From Eubacteriales bacterium (lineage in GTDB: Bacteria; Bacillota; Clostridia; Oscillospirales; Oscillospiraceae): a DNA stretch of 43,243 nt. A program made the position numbers and the translations under genes. Shown here piece by piece: positions 23,800 to 30,485 of the stretch. Numbering within the stretch: the stretch's first letter is position 1; every line of letters starts with the position of its first letter. Below the pieces are notes generated by a model, which made no database searches, was not told the origin of the DNA, and worked only from the letters and a program-made list of their open reading frames with translations. The DNA is taken from NCBI GenBank assembly GCA_030533415.1, contig JAUNJE010000023.1, positions 1 through 43,243 on the forward strand, read 5' to 3'.

Positions 23800-24309
23800 C
23801 TACTTTTCCCGTTTTCTCTTTGGTTCCATCCCCAGGAGCCTGTCCAGCAGGAAAAAGGTCACATTGCCCAGTATCAGCAGAATCAGGCACATGACCGTGC
23901 CCAGCTCCCGGAACTCCTCGCCGATCCGGTCAAGGCCGAAAACGCGCAGTAAGACCCAGTATGCCAGAAGTGTGGCGCCGTTAAACAGCAGCGCTTTCCA
24001 CAGCCATTTCCCCTTCAGACGGTTCAGCTTGGGCCTGACGATGGGATAATATCCCAGGAAGGCGAATACAGCGGCCGCCTCCTTATCCGGAGCCAGCAGG
24101 ACAGACAGCAGCATCACCGCCCCATACCAGGCCCAGGCAATGCGGACGCCGCAGGTTTTCAGCACCACCTGCAGCAGCAGCGCGCAGAGCATGGGACAGA
24201 CGTAGGTAGCCACGGGGATCAGGGTACCCATCCCCATGATGACCACCGCCAGCGCCGCCAGGACACCGCCCAGGGCTACGGCGCCTGCGGGCGTGCGTTT
24301 ACCTGCCAT
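23800..24309 (-). CDS. Small integral membrane protein, ECF S-component-like
   Basis: A 169-aa protein with five to six hydrophobic segments (about 8-28, 33-50, 57-75, 79-92, 105-122 and 138-157) and a basic C-terminus. The first segment has the small-residue pattern ALGGVLAALAVV seen in energy-coupling-factor S components, which use alanine-rich helices to dock on EcfT. It overlaps the 3' end of pncB by 11 nt, so it is co-translated with nicotinate salvage. A nicotinate-uptake S component is a reasonable guess but not proven; no EcfA/EcfT genes are in the window. Otherwise an unassigned membrane protein conserved in this lineage. Confidence 0.7.
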   Translation of the reverse strand: MAGKRTPAGAVALGGVLAALAVVIMGMGTLIPVATYVCPMLCALLLQVVLKTCGVRIAWAWYGAVMLLSVLLAPDKEAAAVFAFLGYYPIVRPKLNRLKGKWLWKALLFNGATLLAYWVLLRVFGLDRIGEEFRELGTVMCLILLILGNVTFFLLDRLLGMEPKRKREK

Positions 24310-25750
24310 TGTGCTTCAACAGGCCGTATTTGATGTCCCAGAGCTTCTGGCTCAGGTCCACATAGTAGGTCTGGGGATTGTCAAACCGTTTGACTTCATC
24401 CCAAAGGGTATCCACCTGCCGGGCGCAGTAATCCCGAATCTGCTCCAGCGTGGGCAGCGTATAGACCAGCTCGCCCTTTCGGAAGATGGGCACCTGCAAT
24501 TCCTTGGCGGTAAAATTGTAGATTTTCTTCGTTTTCCAGGTGGCTTCCGGGTCAAAGATCTCCAAATCCCGGCTGTCATCCACCGTCTCATCGTAGACGG
24601 TCAGATAATCCGCAATGGCCTTGCCGGTATCGTTGCCAAAGAAGCGGTAGAGCCTTTTATAGTGGGGGTTTGTGATCTTGCCCACATTCTCGGAGATTTT
24701 GATTTTGGGGGTCACGGTGCCGTCTTCCTCTTCCACCGCCACCAGCTTGTATACGCCGCCGAAAATCGGCTCGGATTTTGCCGTGATCAACCGCTCGCCT
24801 ACGCCGAACATGTCGATCTTCGCCCCCTGGCGCAGGACATCCCGGATGATATATTCGTCCAAAGAGTTGGAAACGGAAATCTGGCACTGGGTCCAGCCCG
24901 CCTCGTCCAGCATCTTTCTGGCCTGCTGGGTCAGATAGGCCATGTCGCCGGAGTCCAGGCGGATGCCGCACTTGGTAATGCCCTTGGGCTTCAGAACCTC
25001 GTTGAACACCCGGATGGCATTGGGAACGCCGGATTTCAGGGTGTTGTAGGTATCCACCAGCAACGTCGCGTTGTTGGGGTACATCTGCACATAGGCTTTG
25101 AAGGCCTCATATTCCGAGTCAAACATCTGCACCCAGGCATGGGCCATGGTGCCTCCGGCCTTGACGCCGAAAAGCTGGTCGGAAATGGTGCAGGCTGTGC
25201 CATGGCAGCCGCCGATGTAGGCGGCCCGGGCGCCCAAAATGGCCGCGTCCGCCCCCTGGGCACGGCGGGAGCCGAATTCCAGCACCGTCCGCCCCTCCGC
25301 CGCCCGGACGACCCGGTTGGCCTTGGTGGCGATCAGGCTCTGGTGGTTGACGCACAACAGCAGATAGGTTTCAATCAGCTGGGCCTGAATGGCCGGCGCC
25401 CGAACCGTGAGGATCGGCTCCCTGGGGAAAACCGGCGTTCCCTCGGGAACGGCCCAGATATCGCCGGTGAACCGGAAATCCGCCAGATACTGCAAAAAAT
25501 CCTCGGTGAACATCCCCCGGCCCCGCAGATACTCGATATCCTCCCGGGAGAAGTGCAGGTCCTGAATATACTGGACGATCTGCTCCAGTCCCGCCGCAAT
25601 GGCAAAGCCTCCGCCATCGGGGCAGCGGCGGAAAAACAGGTCGAAATAAGTAATCCGGTCCGCGTAGCCATTGGAAAAATATCCCTGGCCCATAGTCAGT
25701 TCGTAAAAGTCACAGAGCATGGTAAGATTCAGCTTATCGTTGACAACCAT
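24299..25750 (-). CDS. pncB: Nicotinate phosphoribosyltransferase
   Basis: Joins nicotinate and PRPP to nicotinate mononucleotide with ATP, the entry of the Preiss-Handler NAD salvage route. It is a 483-aa form of the NAPRTase family. Visible marks are the N-terminal LTMLCDFYELTMGQGYF, EFGSRRAQG with the conserved arginines, GGCHGTACT, the phosphate-site IRLDSGD and FGVGERLIT. The start is ATG 25750 with GAGGTG 6 nt upstream; the GTG at 25759 is part of that binding site. Its promoter is at 25780-25808, about 25 nt of leader. The membrane protein encoded downstream overlaps it. Confidence 0.95.
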   Translation of the reverse strand: MVVNDKLNLTMLCDFYELTMGQGYFSNGYADRITYFDLFFRRCPDGGGFAIAAGLEQIVQYIQDLHFSREDIEYLRGRGMFTEDFLQYLADFRFTGDIWAVPEGTPVFPREPILTVRAPAIQAQLIETYLLLCVNHQSLIATKANRVVRAAEGRTVLEFGSRRAQGADAAILGARAAYIGGCHGTACTISDQLFGVKAGGTMAHAWVQMFDSEYEAFKAYVQMYPNNATLLVDTYNTLKSGVPNAIRVFNEVLKPKGITKCGIRLDSGDMAYLTQQARKMLDEAGWTQCQISVSNSLDEYIIRDVLRQGAKIDMFGVGERLITAKSEPIFGGVYKLVAVEEEDGTVTPKIKISENVGKITNPHYKRLYRFFGNDTGKAIADYLTVYDETVDDSRDLEIFDPEATWKTKKIYNFTAKELQVPIFRKGELVYTLPTLEQIRDYCARQVDTLWDEVKRFDNPQTYYVDLSQKLWDIKYGLLKHNGR

Positions 25751-25779
25751 ATGAGTCACCTCAATTCTATTATGGCCCC

Positions 25780-25808
25780 ATTATAAAGAAAATTTCCCCA
25801 AATGGCAA
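25780..25808 (-). promoter_or_regulatory. pncB promoter
   Basis: Minus strand TTGCCA (25808-25803), 17-bp spacer, TATAAT (25785-25780). Confidence 0.7.
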
Positions 25809-25817
25809 CCCTTTTCG

Positions 25818-25846
25818 TTGACATAAAGAGAAGTTTCAGGTATATT
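25818..25846 (+). promoter_or_regulatory. Promoter of the thioesterase operon
   Basis: TTGACA (25818-25823), 17-bp spacer, TATATT (25841-25846). The -35 is 9 bp from the -35 of the divergent pncB promoter, so the two probably compete or share regulators. Confidence 0.7.
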
Positions 25847-25852
25847 TATTGT

Positions 25853-26006
25853 AAAGGATCCGCTCCACAGAAAAGAATTTCATTCCGTGCCAGCACCCAC
25901 TTCTTACGGGACAACCGGCACTGATGCACAATCATACCCATGCGTCAAATGCTTTCATTTTTGGCAGCGCCATATGTGGCATGGGTATTTCATCAGAAAG
26001 GTCGTG
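25853..26006 (+). other. Long structured leader of the thioesterase operon
   Basis: About 154 nt of untranslated leader. A perfect 10-bp stem ATACCCATGC (25934-25943) with GCATGGGTAT (25979-25988) encloses a GCCA/TGGC hairpin. An earlier GTGCC/GGCAC pairing lies near 25888-25922. The large stem ends a few bases before the ribosome binding site. No known class recognised. Confidence 0.4.
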
Positions 26007-26399
26007 ATGCTTATGGAAATCAAACCGGGCATGAAGGGGAGCGCCTCCACGCTGGTGGAGCGGGAGGACACTGCCCAGGAGGTCGGTTCCGGTGACCTGC
26101 TGGTTTACGCCACCCCCTGCATGGCCGCCCTGATGGAGGGCGCCGCCTGTGAGGCAATTGCCGAAGCCCTCGGCGACACCCAAACCACAGTGGGAACCGC
26201 CATGAACATCGAACACGTCTCCGCCACGCCGGTGGGACTGGAAGTCCGGGCGGAAGCGGAAGTAACGGCCGTGGATGGCAAGACCATTACCTTTTCGGTC
26301 CACGCCTTTGACGAAGCTGGTGAAATCGGCAGAGGCACCCACAAGCGCGTTCTGGTAAACAGTCAAAAATTTCTGGACAAGGCATACAGCAAACTATAA
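26007..26399 (+). CDS. Hotdog-fold thioesterase (FlK-like)
   Basis: A hotdog thioesterase of about 130 aa resembling the fluoroacetyl-CoA thioesterase FlK group that is widespread in Firmicutes. The recognisable run is VYATPCMAALMEGAACEAI, with a catalytic-type glutamate in LMEGA, and then MNIEHVSATPVG with the conserved histidine. It probably hydrolyses a small acyl-CoA; there is no evidence for fluoroacetate. AGAAAGG precedes ATG 26007 by 5 nt; ATG 26013 (MEIKPGMKG) is an equally plausible start. The frame back to 25887 covers the structured leader and is not coding. Confidence 0.87.
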   Translation: MLMEIKPGMKGSASTLVEREDTAQEVGSGDLLVYATPCMAALMEGAACEAIAEALGDTQTTVGTAMNIEHVSATPVGLEVRAEAEVTAVDGKTITFSVHAFDEAGEIGRGTHKRVLVNSQKFLDKAYSKL

Positions 26400-26412
26400 A
26401 GGAGGTCATTTT

Positions 26413-26733
26413 ATGCAAGATTATGGCGCTATGATCCGCAGCACATTCGAGCTTGGCAGCGTTCGGGATGCTGAAGTGCTGTTCGAAGCCTGTATCAAAA
26501 ACGCATTCCCCACCTTTCATTTCCGCCGTCTGGAGCTGATCCGGTTCATGAAGGACACCCAATACATGGAGGGCCGCAGCTGGAACCATGTGTTCGAGAT
26601 CAAGCGGACGGAGCTTCAGGGGCAGTCCGTCTGGGAGGTGCACTGCCACCGGGTCACCATGGGCAAGACCCCGGACAAGCACGTCTACCTGGATTACATG
26701 ACTCTGGGCTTCGTGCAGTATCTGGAGGCCTGA
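26413..26733 (+). CDS. Conserved-looking protein of unknown function (106 aa)
   Basis: I do not recognise this family. It is soluble and aromatic-rich, with strand-like stretches (FEIKRTELQG, VWEVHCHRVTMG, HVYLDYMTLGFVQYLEA) suggesting a small alpha/beta fold. There is no signal peptide, membrane segment or cysteine cluster. AAAGGAGG is well placed before ATG 26413, the gap from the thioesterase is 13 bp and its stop overlaps the GNAT start, so it is certainly a translated operon member. Its neighbours suggest acyl or CoA chemistry, but that is only context. Confidence 0.75.
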   Translation: MQDYGAMIRSTFELGSVRDAEVLFEACIKNAFPTFHFRRLELIRFMKDTQYMEGRSWNHVFEIKRTELQGQSVWEVHCHRVTMGKTPDKHVYLDYMTLGFVQYLEA

Positions 26734-27173
26734 TGCTGACTTACCAAAAAGCCGAACCGGAAGATATTGGCACGCTGTTTCTGCTCAACAAGCAGCTGAT
26801 CGAAGAATTCGAGGATCTGGCATCCATCGATTATGACAAGGTCCTGCGCTGGGTGCGCCGCAATCTGGAGCAGAACCTGTCCTTCTTTACCCGGATTTAT
26901 TGGGACGGGAAGCTGGCCGGGTACTACTGCCTGCTTCCCGCCGGCGGGAAAATGGAGCTGGACAGCCTGTTCGTGCTGCCCCCATTCCGGGGCCGGGGCA
27001 TCGGAACGGCGGTCTTAAAAAAATGCCAAGCAGAGACGCTTCTTCCCATCTTTCTGTATGTGTTCCGCAGAAACATCCGGGCGCTGTCCCTGTATGAACG
27101 GCTGGGCTTTCAAACCGTCAAGGAAGTCGGTTCCACCCGATACATTATGGAATATCAAAAGCAGGACTGCTGA
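26733..27173 (+). CDS. GNAT-family N-acetyltransferase
   Basis: A 146-aa acetyltransferase. The acetyl-CoA pyrophosphate loop is the R-G-x-G-x-G/A type motif FRGRGIGTAVLKKC (85-98), preceded by the LDSLFVLPP strand and followed by NIRALSLYERLGFQ (114-127), the usual C-terminal motif B. The acceptor is unknown. The start overlaps the preceding stop (TGATG), so it is translationally coupled. The last codons (KQDC, stop) are embedded in the terminator stem. Third gene of the thioesterase operon. Confidence 0.92.
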   Translation: MLTYQKAEPEDIGTLFLLNKQLIEEFEDLASIDYDKVLRWVRRNLEQNLSFFTRIYWDGKLAGYYCLLPAGGKMELDSLFVLPPFRGRGIGTAVLKKCQAETLLPIFLYVFRRNIRALSLYERLGFQTVKEVGSTRYIMEYQKQDC

Positions 27174-27187
27174 GCAGTCCTGCTTTT
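27157..27187. terminator. Bidirectional terminator overlapping the GNAT stop codon
   Basis: A stem of about 14 bp (AAAAGCAGGACTGC with GCAGTCCTGCTTTT) contains the TGA in its loop. The U-tract on either strand comes from the stem ends; it serves the convergent nucleoside phosphorylase as well. Confidence 0.85.
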
Positions 27188-27244
27188 ATCATTTCTCCGT
27201 GAATCCTTACCCTTCCTCCATCGGGGCAGTCAGCTTTCCCTTCC

Positions 27245-28024
27245 TCACGCTTTTCCCACTTTTGCCTTGTCTGCGGCTATGATGCGCTTCATGGCTTCCA
27301 TGCCCACCTTGATGGCGCCGCTGGTGTCCTCAGTCATGGGCATGGCAAGGCCTGCCTTCTCCCGCTCCTGATTCCACACCACATGGAAACAGCTTCCACA
27401 GCGGACGCCCAGGGCCGCCGCCACCACAAACAAGGCCGCTGATTCCATTTCACTGGCCTTGACGCCCAGGCGTTTCCAGCTTTCCCACTTTTGCAAAAGG
27501 TCATAGTACACAGGCGACTTCTCCGGGCTGTGCTGGCCGTAGAAGGCGTCTTTGCACTGGACAACCCCCATATGGGTACGGTAGCCCAGATCCTCACTGG
27601 CGGCCTTCAGCGCGGCGGTGACATCAAAGTCGGCCACAGACGGGAACTCAATGGGTGCGTATTCCAGAGAAGTATGCTCATACCGGATGGCGCCGGTGGC
27701 AACCACCACGTCGCCGGGCAGCACATCCATGGCAATACCGCCGCAGGTGCCTACCCGGATGAAGGTATCCGCCCCGATGGCAGCCAGCTCCTCCATGGCG
27801 ATGGAGGCAGATGGGCCGCCGATGCCCGTGGAGCAGACCGACACCTTTTCTCCCAGCAGCGTGCCGGTGTAGATGTTATACTCCCGGTTCATACCGATAT
27901 GAACGGGAGTGTCAAACAGGTCTGCAATGGACTCGCAGCGGCCGGGATCGCCGGGAAGGAACACATAACGGCCCACGTCGCCTTTCACACAGTGAATATG
28001 ATACTGCATACCAATATCTTGCAT
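27245..28024 (-). CDS. udp: Nucleoside phosphorylase, uridine phosphorylase-type
   Basis: PNP/UDP family enzyme of 259 aa that would split uridine (or another nucleoside) with phosphate for base and ribose-1-phosphate salvage. Motifs: [16 protein letters not shown] (23-38, phosphate loop), [16 protein letters not shown] (65-80), RVGTCGG (90-96) and the base/ribose-site [12 protein letters not shown] (about 188-199) with the key glutamate. The uridine-phosphorylase subgroup is favoured by this last motif, but purine nucleosides cannot be excluded. ATG 28024 has AAAGGGGG 7 nt upstream. A MITE-like element ends only 31 bp before the start, so the promoter must be in or beyond the element. Confidence 0.85.
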   Translation of the reverse strand: MQDIGMQYHIHCVKGDVGRYVFLPGDPGRCESIADLFDTPVHIGMNREYNIYTGTLLGEKVSVCSTGIGGPSASIAMEELAAIGADTFIRVGTCGGIAMDVLPGDVVVATGAIRYEHTSLEYAPIEFPSVADFDVTAALKAASEDLGYRTHMGVVQCKDAFYGQHSPEKSPVYYDLLQKWESWKRLGVKASEMESAALFVVAAALGVRCGSCFHVVWNQEREKAGLAMPMTEDTSGAIKVGMEAMKRIIAADKAKVGKA

Positions 28025-28054
28025 AATGGATCCCCCTTTGTATCATTTATCTAA

Positions 28055-28270
28055 TAATGTGAATCAAGAGTTGAATTGTTTGGAAAAAACGGAAAAACAC
28101 ACCAGTTGTCATCCTGAGCGAGCGGAGCGAGTCGAAGGATCTTGGCACTTAAGTTACGTACCAAGAAAAAGCAAATGCGAAGATCCTTCGACTCCGCCGC
28201 CTTTGGCGGCGACCCTCTGGATGACAGCCGTTCAAAATGCTTTTACTGTTTCAACTCTTGATTCACATTA
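28055..28270. mobile_element. MITE-like element with perfect 21-bp inverted ends
   Basis: 216 bp with identical inverted termini at 28055-28075 and 28250-28270. The outermost TA at each end could be a duplicated TA target, leaving 19-bp ends beginning ATGTGAATCAAGAG, as in IS630/mariner-type MITEs. No ORF is present. A second inverted repeat starting TGTCATCC is nested at 28107-28226. Confidence 0.75.
28107..28226. repeat. Nested TGTCATCC inverted repeat
   Basis: Left arm TGTCATCCTGAGCG with GAGTCGAAGGATCTT further in; right arm is the inverse, ending GGATGACA. Short TGTCATCC...GAAGGATC repeats of this look occur in many bacterial genomes. It sits inside the MITE-like element. Confidence 0.7.
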
Positions 28271-28484
28271 ATACTGTTTCTTTATAAAAATGTTTCATTT
28301 TTATAAAGAAGGCACCGCCTGACGGCGTTACTCCGCGCTAAGGCGCTATGTACGCCCACTGCGGTGGGTGTGCCGTTTTCGTGATTTTTGAGACAGAAAA
28401 TCACGAAAACGTGTCTCATTATGATCTTCCTATTCAAAAGTTCCATTCTGACGAATGAAGCTTTTTAATGGAATATCAGTATAA
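28268..28484. repeat. Serial-hairpin repeat element, copy 2
   Basis: Same order of hairpins as at 17353-17516: a 15-bp stem at 28278-28310, CGCC/GGCG at 28316-28327, GCGC/GCGC at 28335-28346, CGCCCAC/GTGGGTG at 28353-28370, then a perfect 15-bp stem (28374-28411) and a TTCCATT/AATGGAA stem (28441-28473). Ends AATACTG and CAGTAT match copy 1. It abuts the MITE-like element and has no ORF. Confidence 0.75.
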
Positions 28485-28561
28485 AAATATAGTATCATAT
28501 GCGCCGCAATTTTGCAAGCAGACAATATAAAACTACGGAATCAGAAATACGGCAAACCCAC

Positions 28562-28613
28562 AAAATGCTGTCATCCCCCGGTGAGAAAAACACCAAAGAG
28601 ATGGCAGCATTTT
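28562..28613 (-). terminator. Terminator of the XRE regulator gene
   Basis: A 14-bp stem with one mismatch (AAAATGCTG-x-CATC and its inverse) lies immediately after the stop codon; on the minus strand it ends in TTTTG. Confidence 0.75.
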
Positions 28614-28616
28614 GTT

Positions 28617-28841
28617 TTACCGAAACTCAAACAACTTACATACCGGAATATCCAATGCCTTTGCAATGCTGAAAATGACATCTAACGAAACGGCGCAGTC
28701 GTTGTTTTCGATCCGCGACATGTGGGTGCGGCTGATGTCGATTTTGTCCGCCAGCTGCATTTGGGATAACCCCCGTTCTTTGCGGTAGTAGGAAATGTTC
28801 AGGCCAAGCTTTCGATAGGATTCACTGTGCATTCTTTCCAT
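28617..28841 (-). CDS. XRE-family helix-turn-helix regulator
   Basis: A 74-aa Cro/C1-type DNA-binding domain with nothing attached. The HTH covers about residues 12-65, with the turn and recognition helix in LSQMQLADKIDISRTHMSRIEN. No dimerisation or sensor domain is present. ATG 28841 has AAGGAGGGG well placed; the longer frame to 28892 is rejected. It is divergent from an AraC-type regulator 170 bp away. The target is unknown; autoregulation or control of the AraC gene is possible from position alone. Confidence 0.88.
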   Translation of the reverse strand: MERMHSESYRKLGLNISYYRKERGLSQMQLADKIDISRTHMSRIENNDCAVSLDVIFSIAKALDIPVCKLFEFR

Positions 28842-28922
28842 GGGTCCCCTCCTTTTTACTAGCTTATGAAAAACACGTCCAAAAATCGACAACGTATAAA
28901 TTAACTTTTGTTATATTTTACG

Positions 28923-28951
28923 TTGCATTTTTAACTTTATAATGATATAAT
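28923..28951 (+). promoter_or_regulatory. Promoter of the AraC-type regulator gene
   Basis: TTGCAT (28923-28928), 17-bp spacer, TATAAT (28946-28951). A 7-bp inverted pair, GTTGCAT (28922-28928) and ATGCAAC (28950-28956), brackets the core promoter and could be an operator. The upstream ATG at 28950 overlaps the -10 and is excluded as a start. Confidence 0.7.
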
Positions 28952-29012
28952 GCAACATAATCCCCCAATGATGAGGGAAACATTCCGTTCAATTCGAACA
29001 ATGGAGGCCCCC

Positions 29013-29924
29013 ATGAAAACACTTGCGGAAAATGGCGCGCAGCCCGCACAGGCTGGACAATACAATCCCTATGATGCCAGTCTCTGGCTTAACGAGGACC
29101 TTTCCCCCTACTCCGTCCAGGCCTGCAGGAAAACCGACCGGACGCCGGCTCCCATTGCGCTGCACAGCCATGGCTTCTATGAGCTGGTATACTGCCGTAC
29201 CTGCAGCGGTGTAAAATATCTGATCGGCGCGGCCCTCTATCCGCTGCAGGCGGGGGATGTTCTGCTGATACCTCCCGGAGTCAGCCACTGCGCCGTGCTG
29301 CCGGAAGTCATGACTGCCCCCTTTGTCCGGGATGTGGTCCGGTTTACCCAGCATTTTCTGTATGAACAGGCCCGGCTGTACCCCGGCAGACAGCTTTATC
29401 CCTTTGGAAACACCCGGCTGCTGCATACCGCAGGTGAAAAATGGGAAAATATCGGAACCCTCTTTCAAACCGGAATCACGGAAAGTGAAGCGCGTCTGCG
29501 GGACTGGGAACGGGTTTTGCAGGCCAGCACCATTCACATTCTTTGCCTGCTATTTCGTGTACTGGCGGAACAGGACACTTCCCTTCTGATGGAGGACACC
29601 TCTCCCCTGCTGCTTCAGGTCATGGACTATGTTGAAAAAAATCTGGCGGAAAAGATTACGCTGGAATCCACCGCGAAATTCTTCTCCACCAGCAAAAGCA
29701 CCCTTAGCCAAACCTTCCGCAAAAAAACAGGCGTCAGCTTTTACACCTATGTCATTCAGCGGCGGCTCATTGCCGCAAAGGCACTGATCCTCCAGGGGGT
29801 TCCCCTGGAGCAGGTCGGCAAGCACGTGGGCTTCACGGAGCATTCGGCTTTTTACCGGGCCTTTAAGCAGAAATACGGCATTTCTCCGAAGGAATACCGG
29901 GACTCCCACAACGGCACCGGCTGA
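29013..29924 (+). CDS. AraC-family transcriptional regulator
   Basis: A 303-aa regulator with an N-terminal cupin-like effector domain (about 30-140: ALHSHGFYELVYC, the characteristic GDVLLIPPGVSH loop) and a C-terminal double HTH (about 205-300). The latter ends in the family signature VGKHVGFTEHSAFYRAFKQKYGISPKEYR. Such proteins usually sense a sugar or similar small molecule and activate a neighbouring catabolic gene, but no sugar gene lies beside it here. ATG 29013 has GGAGG 5 nt upstream. The nearest downstream gene is over 500 bp away on the other strand. Confidence 0.92.
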   Translation: MKTLAENGAQPAQAGQYNPYDASLWLNEDLSPYSVQACRKTDRTPAPIALHSHGFYELVYCRTCSGVKYLIGAALYPLQAGDVLLIPPGVSHCAVLPEVMTAPFVRDVVRFTQHFLYEQARLYPGRQLYPFGNTRLLHTAGEKWENIGTLFQTGITESEARLRDWERVLQASTIHILCLLFRVLAEQDTSLLMEDTSPLLLQVMDYVEKNLAEKITLESTAKFFSTSKSTLSQTFRKKTGVSFYTYVIQRRLIAAKALILQGVPLEQVGKHVGFTEHSAFYRAFKQKYGISPKEYRDSHNGTG

Positions 29925-30150
29925 GCAAGTAGCAGTACCATATCAGGTGTTTTTACAAAAGCCGAATCGAAGCTAAGGTTGACTCTAAGCATCTCATATA
30001 AAAATGTAAAACGGAGAACCCGTTTTATTCGAAGCGCATTCAGCGGTTCGGCGGCCTAGCTGCAAAAAATAAAGGCAACATACTTTTTATCAAGAAATAG
30101 TATTCATAAACGCGAAATTTAAGAAAACCGCGGATAGGTAAGATACCCAC
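29925..30150. other. Gene-free stretch
   Basis: No ORF with a ribosome binding site. A short hairpin AAAACGG/CCGTTTT lies at 30008-30026. AAGAAATAGTAT near 30090 faintly resembles the right end of the serial-hairpin element, but I cannot trace a full copy. Confidence 0.4.
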
Positions 30151-30180
30151 AAAAAGCACGGTCCCAGCGGACCGTGCTTT
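30151..30180. terminator. Hairpin in left arm of the composite element
   Basis: A perfect 12-bp stem (AAAGCACGGTCC/GGACCGTGCTTT, loop CAGC). The longer U-tract is on the minus strand (TTTTT), so it best stops minus-strand transcripts coming from polC; it may also end the AraC gene. Confidence 0.6.
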
Positions 30181-30436
30181 CAGTGTGTCGAAAAAGTAAG
30201 TTCAGAAGTTTACCAATTTGCACTGCACCAAAGCCTCCCTTGTGCAAAGGGAGGTGGGGCGGCGCAAGCCGCCTCGGAGGGATTGTGCAGTGAAATGTTA
30301 CGAATTTGCATTGGGCTTCGGCAAAAAGGAAACATTTTACCGCGTCAATCCCTCAGTCACGCTGTTCACGTGACAGCTCCCTTTGCACAAGGGAGCCTTG
30401 GGCGCTATAAGCGCCAGAGGGTTTATCGACAGTCTG

Positions 30437-30467
30437 AAAGCAAGGTCCCGGCGGACCGTGCTTTTTT
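30437..30467 (+). terminator. Hairpin in right arm of the composite element
   Basis: An 11 of 12 bp stem (AAAGCAAGGTCC with GGACCGTGCTTT, loop CGGC), followed by a TTTTTT tract on the plus strand. It lies 18 bp past the polC stop and in that direction is only a weak terminator. Confidence 0.6.
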
Positions 30468-30485
30468 ACATTCTTCCATTTCTTA

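Larger units (their letters stand above)
30151..30467. mobile_element. Composite inverted-repeat element beside polC
   Basis: 317 bp of nested symmetry. The outer arms (30151-30190 and the inverse 30424-30467) each carry a GGTCC/GGACC hairpin followed by GCTTTCAG and TGTCGA. Further in, CTCCCTTGTGCAAAGGGAG-type palindromes (30234-30254, 30376-30396) and GAGGGATTG/CAATCCCTC face each other. No transposase. A decayed relative of the inner part lies at about 39860-39896. Confidence 0.65.

Noticed and set aside
25887-26006. N-terminal extension of the thioesterase
   Set aside because: The extra residues are not family-like and the DNA forms a folded leader with inverted repeats.
28950-29012. Upstream ATG extending the AraC regulator
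   Set aside because: It overlaps the -10 box at 28946-28951; the ATG at 29013 has a GGAGG site.
28055-30467. CRISPR array in the repeat-rich region
   Set aside because: The repeats are long, inverted and different from one another; there is no regular short direct repeat with spacers and no cas gene.
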